Assembly (NCBI GenBank): GCA_013176395.1
Contig: JABMLP010000003.1
Span: 124,001-188,000, forward strand
Length of the DNA stretch: 64,000 nucleotides
Source of the DNA: Venturia oleaginea
Lineage: Eukaryota > Ascomycota > Dothideomycetes > Venturiales > Venturiaceae
Direction: 5' to 3'
Both the position numbers and the translations under genes were made by a program. A model generated the notes under the pieces. The model was not told the DNA's origin. It worked only from the letters and a program-made list of their open reading frames with translations, and made no database searches. Positions 33,389 through 45,102 of the stretch are shown one piece after another (within the stretch, counting starts at the first letter, position 1; each line of letters opens with the position of its first letter).

Positions 33389-35304
33389 AGAAGTAGCTGT
33401 CGTTCGGTCAGTTCATGTGTAGTGCTTCGCTCGCCAATCGAGCGCAGGCATATCGATGTTACCAGCTCGAGAGCGGTTTCGGATGAACAACGTACGACAG
33501 ACTCCTCTCTCATTTGCAAAGTCGAGATTTGACGATGTTCTCTGGACCGATCGATGGACATTCAGCAGAGGCTCTTATAGGCCAGGTTGAGAAATGACGA
33601 AAGGCGGAAATGGCACCAGAATTCGATTGCGGAGAGTGGCGAAGCAATGCTTATCGGCAGAGTTCGCTCCAGATCCGGCTTGCCAATTGACCAAGCCAGC
33701 TTTTGAGATGCCAGCGAATCCACGTCCATCATACCCATGTGAAATCGACAAGCAGTAGCGATATCTTTGGCGACCTCTCATTAGCTTGCCTATTATGCGA
33801 CTTGCGATCCAAGCATAATTTGGAAGGGTCTTCTCACTAGTCTCCTCGTCGCCGCAAATTGGTCATCATACAGTACTCGACGTAAGGAGTTTCGGGTATC
33901 TGAGAAGCCTGATGAGTGCCGGAGATTTGGATTCTTCTTGTCAATTGCGTTGAGTTATGGGACCTCACTAACCGTTATATCATCGTTCTTGCAATGGCTG
34001 TTGTCTCATGTCTCAATAGTTAACCTCGTATTGTCAAGTAACGACGAGTATATCCCGATCTTCATTTCCATATCAACCATCAACCATCAACCAGCGTCCT
34101 TGAAACGAGGTCAGACCAACCTGAGGATGGATATTATTCGGATCTTATCCAACAAAGTTAGTCAACTGCGACATAAGAAAAACTTGAGTGTCAAGAAAGC
34201 CTACCTTTATGTCCCCTAAACAATGCAATGTATATCATTCAATCTTCTGGGTTTTCCTCGACAGCAGATCTGATTTCTCCTTCCTTGACATGGGATAGGG
34301 TCGTAGTTACACTTATTGTACCCGCACTACATATACTTTACCCTGGTTAGTTTCGACCAACACATACGAAGATAGGTTTGACTTGCCTCAACCCAGTCAG
34401 GTTGTCCATATTGGCAACTTGGTGGCGCATCGCTACAGAATATCATTCCCGCGGCGAAAGAAGAGAAGCTGATAGCAGCTAGAAGTCTTAGAGATGTGAT
34501 GTACATGATAGAAGAGACGAGTAACGAAGGCGTTGAAGTGGACAAGAACAATGCCAGAAACACCAGTTTTATGTTGTGGATTTCATGTGACTGAGGACGA
34601 TTCTCGCAGGATCCAGTTAGAGTTATGAGAAGTCAAGAGGGCGATTGGATGATTAAACGTATTGTCGTTTGTGCATCAACGTGTACATTCTCAAGTTTTT
34701 GACTGGCTGACTGCGTGATTCTGAGAGCTGCTTCACCCCACAGCGGAACCTAGCTCAAGTATGTAGATGAACTAATTCTTACCCCTTGAGTAATAAGATC
34801 TCCTCTAAAAATATGTTACCAAAGTCTCTACTATGTAGAGCGGTCCTACTGTGGTAGCAGCGAATGTCTATCGGGCCTATAACATTTTGACTGTGGCAAG
34901 GATTCGCAAGGATATTTTTGCTGTAAAGCGGATGCGAGGCAAGGCTGGGGCTGCTTGACATTTAAAATCGCTGCTAACACAGTGTACGAGTTCTTAGCCG
35001 TCAATGCATCATTACCTTGGCGTAGATCAGAATTGCGGGCCTTACTAAGTCAGTGACTGTCAGTCAGTCAAAGACTAGAGAATGCCCACGTTGATGCACA
35101 AAGCACAACACTCGTACGGTATCAATTTTGAATCTCTGTCCCTACTAAAGAAGAGCGAATTAGAGCTGTATAAGTAAGGTGACGGCACGAAAGTCAGAGC
35201 TACATTTGGTATCGTATCGGTGCAGATCTTGAGGGAATCGAAAACTCACCACCACGGTGGCGATTATCTCGAGATTCAGGAAGTTATCGCCATCGCCCTT
35301 AATT
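33389..35304. other. Gene-poor region with decayed sequence and a dispersed repeat
   Basis: 33389-33780 may include further, unreadable parts of the HET-type relic. 33800-34660 shows no coding signal. From about 34671 to 35109 lies the uninterrupted copy B of the dispersed repeat. 35110-35304 is the 3' flank of the orphan gene. Confidence 0.5.
34671..35109. repeat. Dispersed repeat copy B (empty-site paralogue)
   Basis: ACATTCTCAAGTTTTTGAC then TGGCTGACTG at 34684-34712 aligns with 13511-13529 joined to 19819 onward (TTCTCAGGTTTTTGAC, then TAGCTAACTA). CAGCGGAACCTAGCTCAAG matches GAGCGGAATCTAGCTGAAG near 19845. 34997-35109 matches 19957-20058. Copy B lacks the MITE and the retrotransposon and carries extra middle sequence. 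No coding capacity. Confidence 0.75.
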
Positions 35305-36501
35305 CTAGCAGTGGTTGCTGGGAAAAATATCAGCTGCCACGAAATATCGATCATGATGAAGCTCTAGAGATGTTGGAGCTTTCAGTCTATCTAATAATTC
35401 ATTCCTCGATCGCATCTTCGTCATCGGGATAGTAGACACATCTATCGTCCAGTCGTGATATCGTTCAGGATCCGTTTCTTGATGCATCTGCCTTGCTCGT
35501 GAATAAGAGAAAAGGGAGTGTAAGAAAGTCGTCCGTATCCGAAACTCATAGGTCCATATCTTCATCCTCTTGTCCGTCGTGAGGTTGACTACCTCCCATG
35601 TAACCCCGCTTAGCTGCGCTAAAGCATACATCCTATCGTCCATAGTTAGAAGCTCGGCTTCAATCATCTCTTCTCCCTCTTCAACCACCAGCTCCCCCTC
35701 TTCACGAACTCTTTCGTTGTCGTCTTCAGTCCCGTCGATAGATATTGCCACGAGCCAAACGGATATTCTTGTCTTGTCTTCAGCGTTCTCCTCTATCACC
35801 CTATACCAATAAGCCGCCTGAACTTTCTTTATATCGTTTCTGACTCTTCCGACAAACTCCCTGTCACTTTCTTTGTTCGTCCGGCATTTCAATTCTACGG
35901 TGTGCAACTCCTGCAAATCGTCTGTGGATGCGCTCAGTGCGAAATCGGATCGTTGTTTATCTAAGACTTCTTTGGCGGCGTCTCTAAGCTCTGCTTTCGT
36001 TACTTTGGATGGGTTTCCTTTTGTAGGATGGTTCTTCGTCAACGAGCTCCCTGTTTTAGCGGTGGTCTTCGACTTTCCTTTCGCATTCTTCAAATTCTTC
36101 TTCTCGGCCAGCGCGAGCTCTTGATTGAGTTCGTGGTTGAAGTCTTGATCGAGCTCCTGATTAAGCCTTTCGATGATTCCTTTACGTTCTTTCGCTGCTT
36201 CGCCGTAGACTTTGCTGAAAGGGCCCTGTATCTTGACTGGTTGCTCTGGATAAGCCTCCTCGCGAGCGACAGCTGCCATAATGGCTTCGTATAGAAAGGC
36301 GTCACGAGCGACCTTGACTATCCCCTGGGTAGCTTGGGTAAGAGCAGTGGCTATCTCAACTTGCGCCCATGTCTCCCAGCCGCCCTCAAAGTTGTTGAAG
36401 TAAGTCCAGATGGAATCGGTTCGGGTTTGCAGGGTATCAAAGACGCGATGTCCCAGCCAGTTGGAATCTCGTGGATCAACATATGTGAATGACATGGGCA
36501 A
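35305..36501 (-). CDS. Orphan protein, possible PD-(D/E)XK fold
   Basis: An open frame of 398 codons with protein-like composition and no family I can name. The N-terminus is globular (FTYVDPRDSNWLGHRVFD); a Lys-rich linker (KKNLKNAKGKSKTTAK) follows. Then comes a helix with KAELRDAAKEVLDKQRSDFAL, a strand HTVELKCRT with an E-x-K, a helix REFVGRVRNDIKKVQAAY, and a hydrophobic strand ISVWLVAISI. That order (helix, strand with Asp, strand with ExK, helix, strand) is what PD-(D/E)XK nucleases show; upstream Asp residues are available. Membership is only an inference. Near the end a different frame offers YYPDDEDAIEE and a stop, so a frameshift or an unseen intron near 35445 may have changed the C-terminus. 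Coding antisense to this frame is not credible. Confidence 0.6.
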   Translation of the reverse strand: MPMSFTYVDPRDSNWLGHRVFDTLQTRTDSIWTYFNNFEGGWETWAQVEIATALTQATQGIVKVARDAFLYEAIMAAVAREEAYPEQPVKIQGPFSKVYGEAAKERKGIIERLNQELDQDFNHELNQELALAEKKNLKNAKGKSKTTAKTGSSLTKNHPTKGNPSKVTKAELRDAAKEVLDKQRSDFALSASTDDLQELHTVELKCRTNKESDREFVGRVRNDIKKVQAAYWYRVIEENAEDKTRISVWLVAISIDGTEDDNERVREEGELVVEEGEEMIEAELLTMDDRMYALAQLSGVTWEVVNLTTDKRMKIWTYEFRIRTTFLHSLFSYSRARQMHQETDPERYHDWTIDVSTIPMTKMRSRNELLDRLKAPTSLELHHDRYFVAADIFPSNHC

Positions 36502-36913
36502 AGTTTTGCTTTCTCAGCCGAAAAGTGTCGTCTGCGAAACTTATCGACAAACACGGCTTCTGCTGGTGTTGACGGCCGGGAATGGTATGAGATCTACTTT
36601 GATCCAGCGTAAGTGGGAAGAGTTGAATTAAGTAGATGCCTCTCTTGATTAAGCCCCGCAGCTGCCACATGAATGTCTGCCTAACTGCATGCACTCCGCC
36701 CATAACCTTCTGCGCGCTCCAGTAGCTGGCGCATTTCATCGGCGCTATATTTCCGGAAATTTGTAAATCAGCTCGATAGAAATTTTGACATGTGGTTTCG
36801 ATGAAAGGACGATGAAAAGGAGACATGATTCAAGAGTCTATGCATTACCTATGCACCTTATGGCTTTCCGATACAATGTCATCATGATATGATACTCTGA
36901 AGACCATATGAAT
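36502..36913. other. Intergenic region
   Basis: Between the orphan gene start and the 3' end of the ARPC2 gene. No feature was recognised. Confidence 0.5.
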
Positions 36914-37972
36914 TTATGACTGCACTTTGAATGTTCGTCCACTAGCAGTCTTTCTCTCCACCTTCTCCTCATTTTCTGGACGAGCACGACGCAAGACCTG
37001 TAAGAAGTCCGCCGTACGTCTCCTCATTCGCGAGTGAATATACGCCTTTGACGCCTTGATGTGGTAATGGAAGTAGTCGCGGAAAGTTTGGATATGAGAG
37101 ATGACCTCCTCCCTTCGCTGTTTCGTCAAATGACGTGGGAAGAGCACTGTTGCTGTTAGTGATGTTAAATGTCCACAAAAGCAATCCCACTTACCGAAAG
37201 TAACATATCCAACGTCTCCCTTACCAGATGTGACGCCAGGCAATCCCTGCAATTCCAATGGTGGCTCGTCTCTGAACAACACCTGTGGCGCATTCTGAAT
37301 AGCTCGCCGCCTAGCATCCACGAACTCCTGCAAGAAGACCTTCCCAAACACTCTGTCCGTCTCGTCCGTGAAGATTGTGCTGAAGATGACTGTGACTCTA
37401 TCGTGACTGGCCTTGATAAAGATTGCCTCTGTTTCTCTGTAATGGATTGCGCGTACAGTACCGCCCTCCCGGACACCTTGTGGTGCTGATTCCGATGTGT
37501 ACTTCGCTGCCTCCTCTTTCAATGCCTCGAATTCGTCGAATGCTTGCTCGAATGGTGCTGCCATGGCATTGCGCTTGAGTAGGGATATCCGTCGGACGAG
37601 ATCATCTTTAGCATCTATCTCGTCCCATCAGTATGTCACAGAGCTTCAGCTTCAGCCCTGCGTACCTTGCTCTTCAGGGAGAGTCTCCAAGTCTACTTGA
37701 ATTGAGAAGTCGTAGCCCTGTTCTGGGGCTATGATGTATGGACCGTACTCCCTCTCCAGCACCGATTGAGCTCCGTATTGTACCAGCTCATTGAAGCATT
37801 TGATTGCTATCGAAATGACGATCTTGGTCTTGCCTTCGGGGGTAGATATATGGAACGTCACTCCGTCAAAGTCCGAGACGACCTGGTCGATTGATACGGG
37901 TGAGGCGCCGGCGGAGAACCTTTCTGTGAGCAGCGACTCGATCAAAATGTTCTGGTAATCGAGCAGCAACAT
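36914..37972 (-). CDS. arpc2: Arp2/3 complex subunit 2 (ARPC2/Arc35)
   Basis: Three exons: 37666-37972, 37195-37614 and 36914-37146, giving 319 aa, normal for the family. ARPC2 with ARPC4 forms the core that holds the mother actin filament in branched-actin nucleation at cortical patches. It starts MLLLDYQNILIESLLTERFS, followed by DQVVSDFDGVTFHIS and YGAQSVLEREYGPYI, all typical of ARPC2. Then LLKRNAMAAPFEQAFDEF marks the second repeat, and HIKASKAYIHSRMRRR ends the long C-terminal helix. Introns start GTACGC and GTAAGT; the second keeps the frame open when unspliced, so a retained-intron form would insert about 16 residues. It shares a 176-bp intergenic region with UTP12 on the other strand. 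Confidence 0.96.
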
Positions 37973-38148
37973 GGTGGGTTTATGTGTGGTTTGTTGACGG
38001 GCGTATGGTGTGCTAGGCGGGGAGGTGTGCTATTCGGAGGTGCCTGATGTCGCCGCTTAGCGTCTCCGTTTCAGGCCCTTCCCTTGCCTTGGATGGCGAC
38101 TTTTTTTTCCGAGTAGCCAGCCTCGATAGCACAGAATCTTCCCTCGCA
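37973..38148. promoter_or_regulatory. Divergent promoter region, ARPC2 / UTP12
   Basis: Only 176 bp separate the two start codons. It contains a T-run (TTTTTTTTCC at about 38101-38110) of the kind that excludes nucleosomes. A longer upstream Met in the UTP12 frame (38047) lies inside this region but gives a non-conserved leader. Confidence 0.6.
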
Positions 38149-41070
38149 ATGGTCAAGACCTACAACAAGTACGAGGCCGATCAAACCTTCGGCTTAGTCA
38201 ATTCCGCTCTCTCAAACGTCCTCTCCGTGTCAGATAGCATAACTAGGACTTCCGGCGCAGGAGTTGCCGTAGTTGGCGCATGCGAAGATGTCTATCGCTG
38301 GGACTTGAAGAAGGGAGAATTACTGAGCAAATGGAGGGACAACTCGAACAGTTCCCAGGTCACAGCAATTACACGGAGTGCTACTGACGTAGATTTATAT
38401 GCGGTCGGGTATGGAGCTTGATCCAATATTCTATCTTCTCAAACACTACTGACCATTAATCTCTACAGCTATGAAGATGGAACGATACGAATTTGGGATT
38501 CGAGAATTGATACCCTAGTAATAAGCTTCAATGGTCACAAAACTGCCATCACGACCCTAGCCTTCGACAATACAGGAGCAAGACTCGCAAGCGGCGCAAA
38601 AGATACAGATATCATCGTGTGGGACCTGGTTGCGGAAGTCGGCCTGTTCAAACTGCGCGGGCACAAGGATCAGGTGGTTTCGTTAAACTGGTTACATCAA
38701 AAGCCTGGTGAAGATGGGATAACGAATGGTTCAAACTCGGGCGACGCATTTTTGCTCTCTGCAAGCAAAGATGCGCTGATTAAGATATGGGATGTGTCGG
38801 CACAACATTGCATTGAGACGCACATTGCTCAGACGAACGGAGAGTGCTGGGCGATGGGAGTCACACCAGAATTGGATGGATGCATAACGGCTGGCAGCGA
38901 CGGAGAGCTAAAGGTCTGGGCTATCGATCTAAAAGGACTTTTGACCTCAGGACACACAATTGGAGAGGAATCGGATAAGCGATATTTACACGACAGAGGC
39001 GTGCTTCACCGACAAGGCAAAGACAGGACGATTGGAGTTAGTTTCCACCCGCAAGCTGATTACATTGTTGTCCATGGATCAGAGAGAGCTGCAGAAATAT
39101 GGCGGATACGATCGGAAGGAGAGGTACAAAAGAGCTTAGCCAGAAAGCGGAAGAGAAGGCGAGAAAAGGAAAGCGAGGCCAATGGGCACGCAGATGTTGA
39201 GATGAATGGAGCGGAGGAGACATCCGTTCCAGCGATCAGCGACGTTTTCGTACCCTACACCATCGTGAGGACTGGCGGAAAAGTGCGATCGGTGGATTGG
39301 ATTAACAAGAGAGCACACAAGAAACTACAACTTCTCGTATCATGCACAAACAATGAGATGGAGGTATACGACGTGCCGGTGAAGGATCAGAAGAAGAAAT
39401 CGAAATCAGAAGATACAGACTACACGAGGACGTATTCTGTCGAGCTGCCAGGACATCGCACCGATGTTCGATCAGTGGCGCTCAGCTCAGACGATCGAAT
39501 GCTGGTTTCTGCCTCAAGCGGCTCTCTCAAAATTTGGAATATCAAGACTGGAACATGTCTACGGACGCTCGAATGTGGATATGCGCTCTGCTGCTCCTTT
39601 TTGCCAGGAGACAGGATAGTAGTGGTGGGGACGAAAACCGGAGAACTGGAACTTTTCGATATCGCATCATCAACGCTGATAGAAAGCGTCGCGGCACATG
39701 ATGGAGCTATTATGGCCCTTCAGATACATCCTGATGGCAAATCGTTAGTCACCGGTAGTGCAGACAAATCCGCCAAATTCTGGAAGTTTGAAGTCGTCAA
39801 CGAAGATATCGCGGGTACCAAGCGAACGACGTCGAGATTGCGACTGACACAAACGCGAACCTTGAAGGTCAACGATGACATATTGAGTCTCTGCTTCACC
39901 CCCGATGGTCGGCTACTGGCAGTTTCGACTCTTGATAACACCGTCAAGGTCTTCTTCGACGACAGTCTCAAGCTTTTTCTCACACTCTACGGCCACAAGC
40001 TCCCCGTGCTTGACATGTCCATCTCCTCTGACAGCAAACTTATCGCGACCTGTAGCGCAGATAAAAACGTTCGACTTTGGGGCCTCGATTTCGGTGATTG
40101 TCACCGAGCACTCTTCGCGCACAACGATAGCATCATGCAGGTTTCCTTCATCGCAGCACCACCCTCGCGAGAAGAAGGCCATCATTTCTTCAGCGCAAGC
40201 AGAGATCGCTCTCTTAAATCATGGGACGGTGACAAATTCGAGCAAGTGCAAAAACTCTCCGGTCATCACGGCGAAGTCTGGGCTATGGCCGTAAGTCGCG
40301 CGGGTGATTTCATTGTTTCTGCCTCGCACGACAAGAGCATTCGCGTCTGGAACCTGACAGACGAGCCCATCTTCCTCGAAGAAGAACGTGAAAAGGAAAT
40401 GGAGGAGTTGTATGAACAAACTCTGCAGACCTCCCTAGAAGCAGAGGGAGATCTCCTCAATCCGGACCAAGAAGCCACGGCCGCCTCGAAACAAACGACC
40501 GCAACCCTCACTGCCGGCGAAAAAATAGTCGAAGCCCTCGAATTGGGAATCGAAGATCTGAGAGTCGTCCAGGAATGGCAGACACGCAAAGACTCGAATC
40601 CGAACATTGCGCCTCCGACACGCGATCCGCATTTCATCGCCAACCGCAATATATCCGCAGAACGATACGTACTCAACACCATCCAACGTATACCTGCGTC
40701 ACAACTCCACGATGCCCTCCTCGTTCTCCCCTTCTCCGTTTTACCCTCTCTCTTCACATTCATCAACATCTGGATTCAGAGACAATGGGACATCACGCTC
40801 GTCTGCCGCGTTCTATTCTTTATGCTCAAAACGCATCAGAGACAGATTGTGGCGAGTAAAGAGCTCAAGGTTGTGCTTGAAGGTATGAGGAGGGATTTGA
40901 GAAGTACACTTGGGGAGGTCAAGGATATCTTTGGATATAACCTTGCTGCTATTAAGTTTGTGGAAGATAAGGTTAAGGATAGGGGGATTGTTGTGTTGGA
41001 AGATGTGGAGAAGGAAGAGGCGAGAATTAAAAATGGGGGGAAGAAGAGGGCCTTTGTTGATGTTGCGTAG
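38149..41070 (+). CDS. utp12: U3 snoRNP protein Utp12 (Dip2/WDR3)
   Basis: Two exons, 38149-38408 and 38469-41070, giving 953 aa; the intron is GTATGG...CTACAG. Utp12 is a scaffold of the UtpB subcomplex in the small-subunit processome and acts in the nucleolus on 18S rRNA maturation. The start MVKTYNKYEADQTFG and ANSALSNV-like region match the family; the upstream in-frame Met at 38047 does not. Tandem WD40 repeats form two propellers (for example EDGTIRIWDSR, SASKDALIKIWDV, ASSGSLKIWNIKTG, TCSADKNVRLWGLDFG, SASHDKSIRVWNL). A basic insertion (KRKRRREKES) sits between them and is a probable nuclear signal. The C-terminal Utp12 domain (LHDALLVLPFSVLPSLF through LLKTHQRQIV-like helix) mediates dimerisation with Utp13 or Utp21-type partners. 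Confidence 0.96.
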
Positions 41071-44000
41071 ATTGGGCTTGGACGTATGCTGGTCTTGTAC
41101 GTTTCTCCATGGAGATGTGGTTTGTCGGGAATGAATGAGGAGCTTTTCCCTCGAAGTCTTGTGTTTGTCCTTGTCTCCCCACTGAAGTGTCTGTTACTTA
41201 CTTTATGCCGTGTAATACCTGCACGGGCAGACGATCAATTCGAAGCACTGACAAAATGAAATTAAAAAAAGATTCACCCATCGATTGAACATCCTTGATG
41301 AATGAGTACTCGGCTGTACTCTCGAACTTGACTTCACTCAAGAAGAAAAATACCCCTCATCCAGCACCAGCACCTCCAATAATCCAACTCTTCCCTTTGA
41401 CTCCATGATCTCCTCCTCCGAGTCCCCAAATATCGTTACGATACCTTTTCCTCATTGTCTGATTCCGGTTTTCCGTGGATGTTTGCCCTTGTCCTCGCCC
41501 TTACTTATAGTTTCAAGTCCGCCGAGCGGGAGCGGAGAGGGGGGTATTGTTTCTTGGGTTGGTGACGTTTTGGGGGGAGTTGAAAGGTGGGAGTCGGGAC
41601 GGGATGGGATGGGGGATGAGAATATAGGAGGTTAGGTGGATTGGTGTAGAGCTCTTGGATAAATGAGGTAGATCGTGTTTTGTGATTGGGGTTGGCGAGT
41701 GATGATCCTGTTGAATTGGGAGTGGGATCTCTGCTTATATCTGTTCTGGGATGATGCGGTAAGGTGTTTGATTCTCTCTCTCTCTCTCTCTCTCTCCCTC
41801 TCTGGTTTGTAGGGGTGGTGTCATGGATCTTTAGTATATAAGTACGATCTTTTCAACTTCTAGAATGTCCTTAAATATCAGTTCTTCTCCGAATTTGTAC
41901 AGAAACCTTCGCACGATCTATTTTGGAAACTCCCCCTTGTAATCCCCAGTGGAGTTGTCAGCGGAAAAATATCGTCCCCCTCCTCATTGATTTGAAGGCA
42001 TATACACGTTGAGAAATCGAGCCGAGTCGGAGATGAGAGGCTGTTTGCCGGTGAGTTTCGCCCTCTTCTTTATACGCGACCTCACGGAACGAGCTCCTCA
42101 GAACAAAACGAATTCGTCCATGTTCCCGATTAAAATCACGCCGTGAGTTTCTCCTGCAGCCGTGCAGACCCAAATGCAGTCGAGCTTGCATGATTCCACC
42201 GCAGCATCAATGCCTGCTCCAAGCAAGGGAGAACAACAGAAGGGTGTCACGCATTGCGTACAAGCGAGGAGTACAGGGCTTATTCCCAGAGCACTCTCCA
42301 TTCACAGCAAATGCTCACTTCCTCAAGCGACAAAGGTTTTGGTTACGCAAACCGTTCCTCCACACTTGACATGCGCAGATTGATCTGATAACGCTCCTTA
42401 CTTCAGATCTGAGCTTTTCTGTGTCCCGACAGAGGCAAGCGATCAACGGTAATGAAATCCTTCCCTCTTTTCCCGGAAGACGGGAAACGGGAGAGCGCTA
42501 TACGGGTTCCTTTCGGGCTTTGCTATGGTTGTTGATCCTTTAAGGCAATGTCGCAATTGGTGATCTGATCTGCTTGCGGGACAGTCGACAAGCAGAGTTC
42601 CTGGTACCTATTGCATCTTTGCTTCCACCCATGGTCTCGGGATGGGAGAGCTACCCGCGTCGTGACCGCCTCTAATCGGTATTGTAGATCATCTCAGCAC
42701 GATGAGTTTGCAATTTAAAATCTTCACTCTTCCCGGGCCTGCCTAAACTCCAGAGTCTCACCGAGTCAGTCGGTAAGCTCTGAATCTCTTGGCATTGATA
42801 TATGTATAATCGCCTCATTATCCTGAGATTGAGAATTCGGCACATTGGTTTTTCCCTTTCGATGGTGGTACGTCGATCTTTTCCATGATCTCCCTCGGTT
42901 ACTTCCGAGTGAAGGGACAGCGCTATAATAGTTAGCCTCACGTGCCTTATATCTTGTCTTCCGCTTTTCAACGGCCTCTTGACAGCGCAGTACCCCCGCG
43001 CAGCCATCCTGGTCATTTTGGTGGCTGGTGGTTACTATCCACGCTCGCTCAAAATACTGGTAGTAGTACAACGGAGAGGAAAGCAACCGGCATCCCCAGT
43101 CTCCGCGCCTCTCTTCCAGCCCGGAGGCACTCCGACGGCTTCTCCTATTCCGATTTCGCTGGGGTATTCTAGTTTGATTCCGAAGTTTGAAGTGAAGAAA
43201 GCTGACGATTGCAACCTGCCATCGCGTGCTCTCAGCCCTGCTAAAAACGAATAAGGGAAATAAGGTTGAGATATTCGCCCTGGCGTTATCTGCGGCATTC
43301 CATGATTGAACTCCCGGCGTTAATCCAGCAATTGTGCCATTCAAAGGCCTGGGTTCGGACCCGAGGCGAAAAGTTGGTACGCGTTTGCCTGTTGCATGGC
43401 TGGAAAGGCGCCATCTCGAGGCTTGTCATAGATGTGATAAGATGGCCCAGAAGGGACGGAGAGACCCAAGAGGTAAAAGATGTCCATGAATCCATTTCTC
43501 TGCCTCTCACTCGTTAAGAAGATTTGCAAGCCTCTCCATGAAGAAGAATTTGCGCACCAAGCATTCACCGCCGGATCAGGGTCCGGATTGCGTGAAACGA
43601 CGAATGGAAACGACGTCTGGAGATGGCAGATGGCCCTGCAGTGGTGGCTTACAGTTGAGGGGACAGACACACATACATGAGCCTATTTGGACTCGAAAAG
43701 TGTCATTGGTGGGGAGCTCAAGTATACGCGTCAAGGAGAAAGTGCCAACATGTATGGTGTCAACGGCCCGCCAGCCACGTCCACAGCCGTCTATCGGCGA
43801 GGTGACATGCCGTACCATAGCAGAGCTAGTGGGGGAAGCGCTGGATAGGGTCTGTGCTTATTCCCGCTACGGACTTCCACCCTGGCGCATCCTTGGAGAC
43901 ACACATGGACAGCGGAGATGGGAGAGTGAGGCGGAGTATCCACCCATCGACACTAAGTGGACACTACCGGAGAGGGTTCAAGCGAGCGAGATGTTGAGGC

Positions 44001-45102
44001 GCTCAGAACCGAGAGCGACATGCCAGGGACCAGTGGGTGACTTCCGATACAATCGGCAGATGAGGTTCGGAGAAGCTCAGATTGGCAGTCGATTCGAAGT
44101 CGAGAAGGAGGCCTGTTAGAGCACGCCCGTACCGAAGTTGACATGGCAGCCTCAGGAATCACCTAGGCGAGGGGGAGACTCCGGCCGTCTGTTCTGCTGT
44201 AGCAATTCAAAGTTACATCGTCTTGAAATTTCACTTGGCTGCCATGGCCTGTGTGAAAAGCGCAGCCATTGGTCGAGACAGGCTGGATTCCACAAAGGGC
44301 ATTAGGCCAGCATTGGCTTTAGGGAGCTTCTGCCACTTAAGGAATCCTGGACCCTGAGATGGGGACATCCATGGGACCTACGTAGGTGGCGTTTAATTGT
44401 TACATAAGCTATTCCGGGATGTTTGAGATTATGACATCGATGGGCAGATAGCCGTCTCGCCAATGACTTCATCTGTCTGTTTCAGAGCCTAGGGTCCTTG
44501 TGTTATAGGGTATACTGCCTCTTTTGATGACTGCATCGTCACATAGACCAGTACTACAATTAGATACCACATGTTAGAAACAGAAGAGAGGCCGATGATA
44601 CGTATCAGCATGAGCTCGATATCTTGATTGTAATCTCTTCTGAGAGTACACCAGTATTTTCTTTCGACCAAGCGAGTCGCAACTATAACTACTATACTGG
44701 TACATAAGACAATTAATGGTTCCACCATGCAAACAGAACTGCTCTACCATGAACGCGGTGAACTGCAAAGCGAACTCCAATGCTCGCTCCAAACCTAGTA
44801 GCCAGGCGCATCGCAACTAATAATACAGGACATAAATGGGGTATCGCGAGCTGTTCGAGCTGCTGGGAAAGTGTAATAGACATCATAACTAACGCCGTTC
44901 ATCAGTGGATCGCGGAAAGCCAATCCTGGGTATCTGTAGCGAGTGTATAAACCTGGCAGACCATTCCATGCCGAAAAGGGTTGAGCGAGTACCTCTACTC
45001 TGGGGAATTTAATAGTGAAAGCGAACGAAAAGTGCAGGTAGCCGGCCCAAATCATCGTGGGATATCATTTGGCAGAACAATGCCGAACCGAAGAGTCCCT
45101 GT
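41071..45102. other. Long gene-free stretch
   Basis: About 4 kb with no supported gene. It includes a (CT)n microsatellite at about 41772-41797. Open frames such as 43538-44119 (+, 193 codons) and 42766-43344 (-, 192 codons) overlap one another on opposite strands and show no domain or splice chain. The part next to 45103 is the 3' UTR of the C2H2 gene. Confidence 0.5.
41772..41797. repeat. (CT)n microsatellite
   Basis: An uninterrupted CT run of about a dozen units, followed by CCCTCTCT. Confidence 0.9.

Noticed and set aside
43538..44119. 193-codon open frame on the plus strand, with a 192-codon minus frame nearby (42766-43344)
   Set aside because: Odd composition, no family signature, no splice chain, and dense overlapping frames on both strands.
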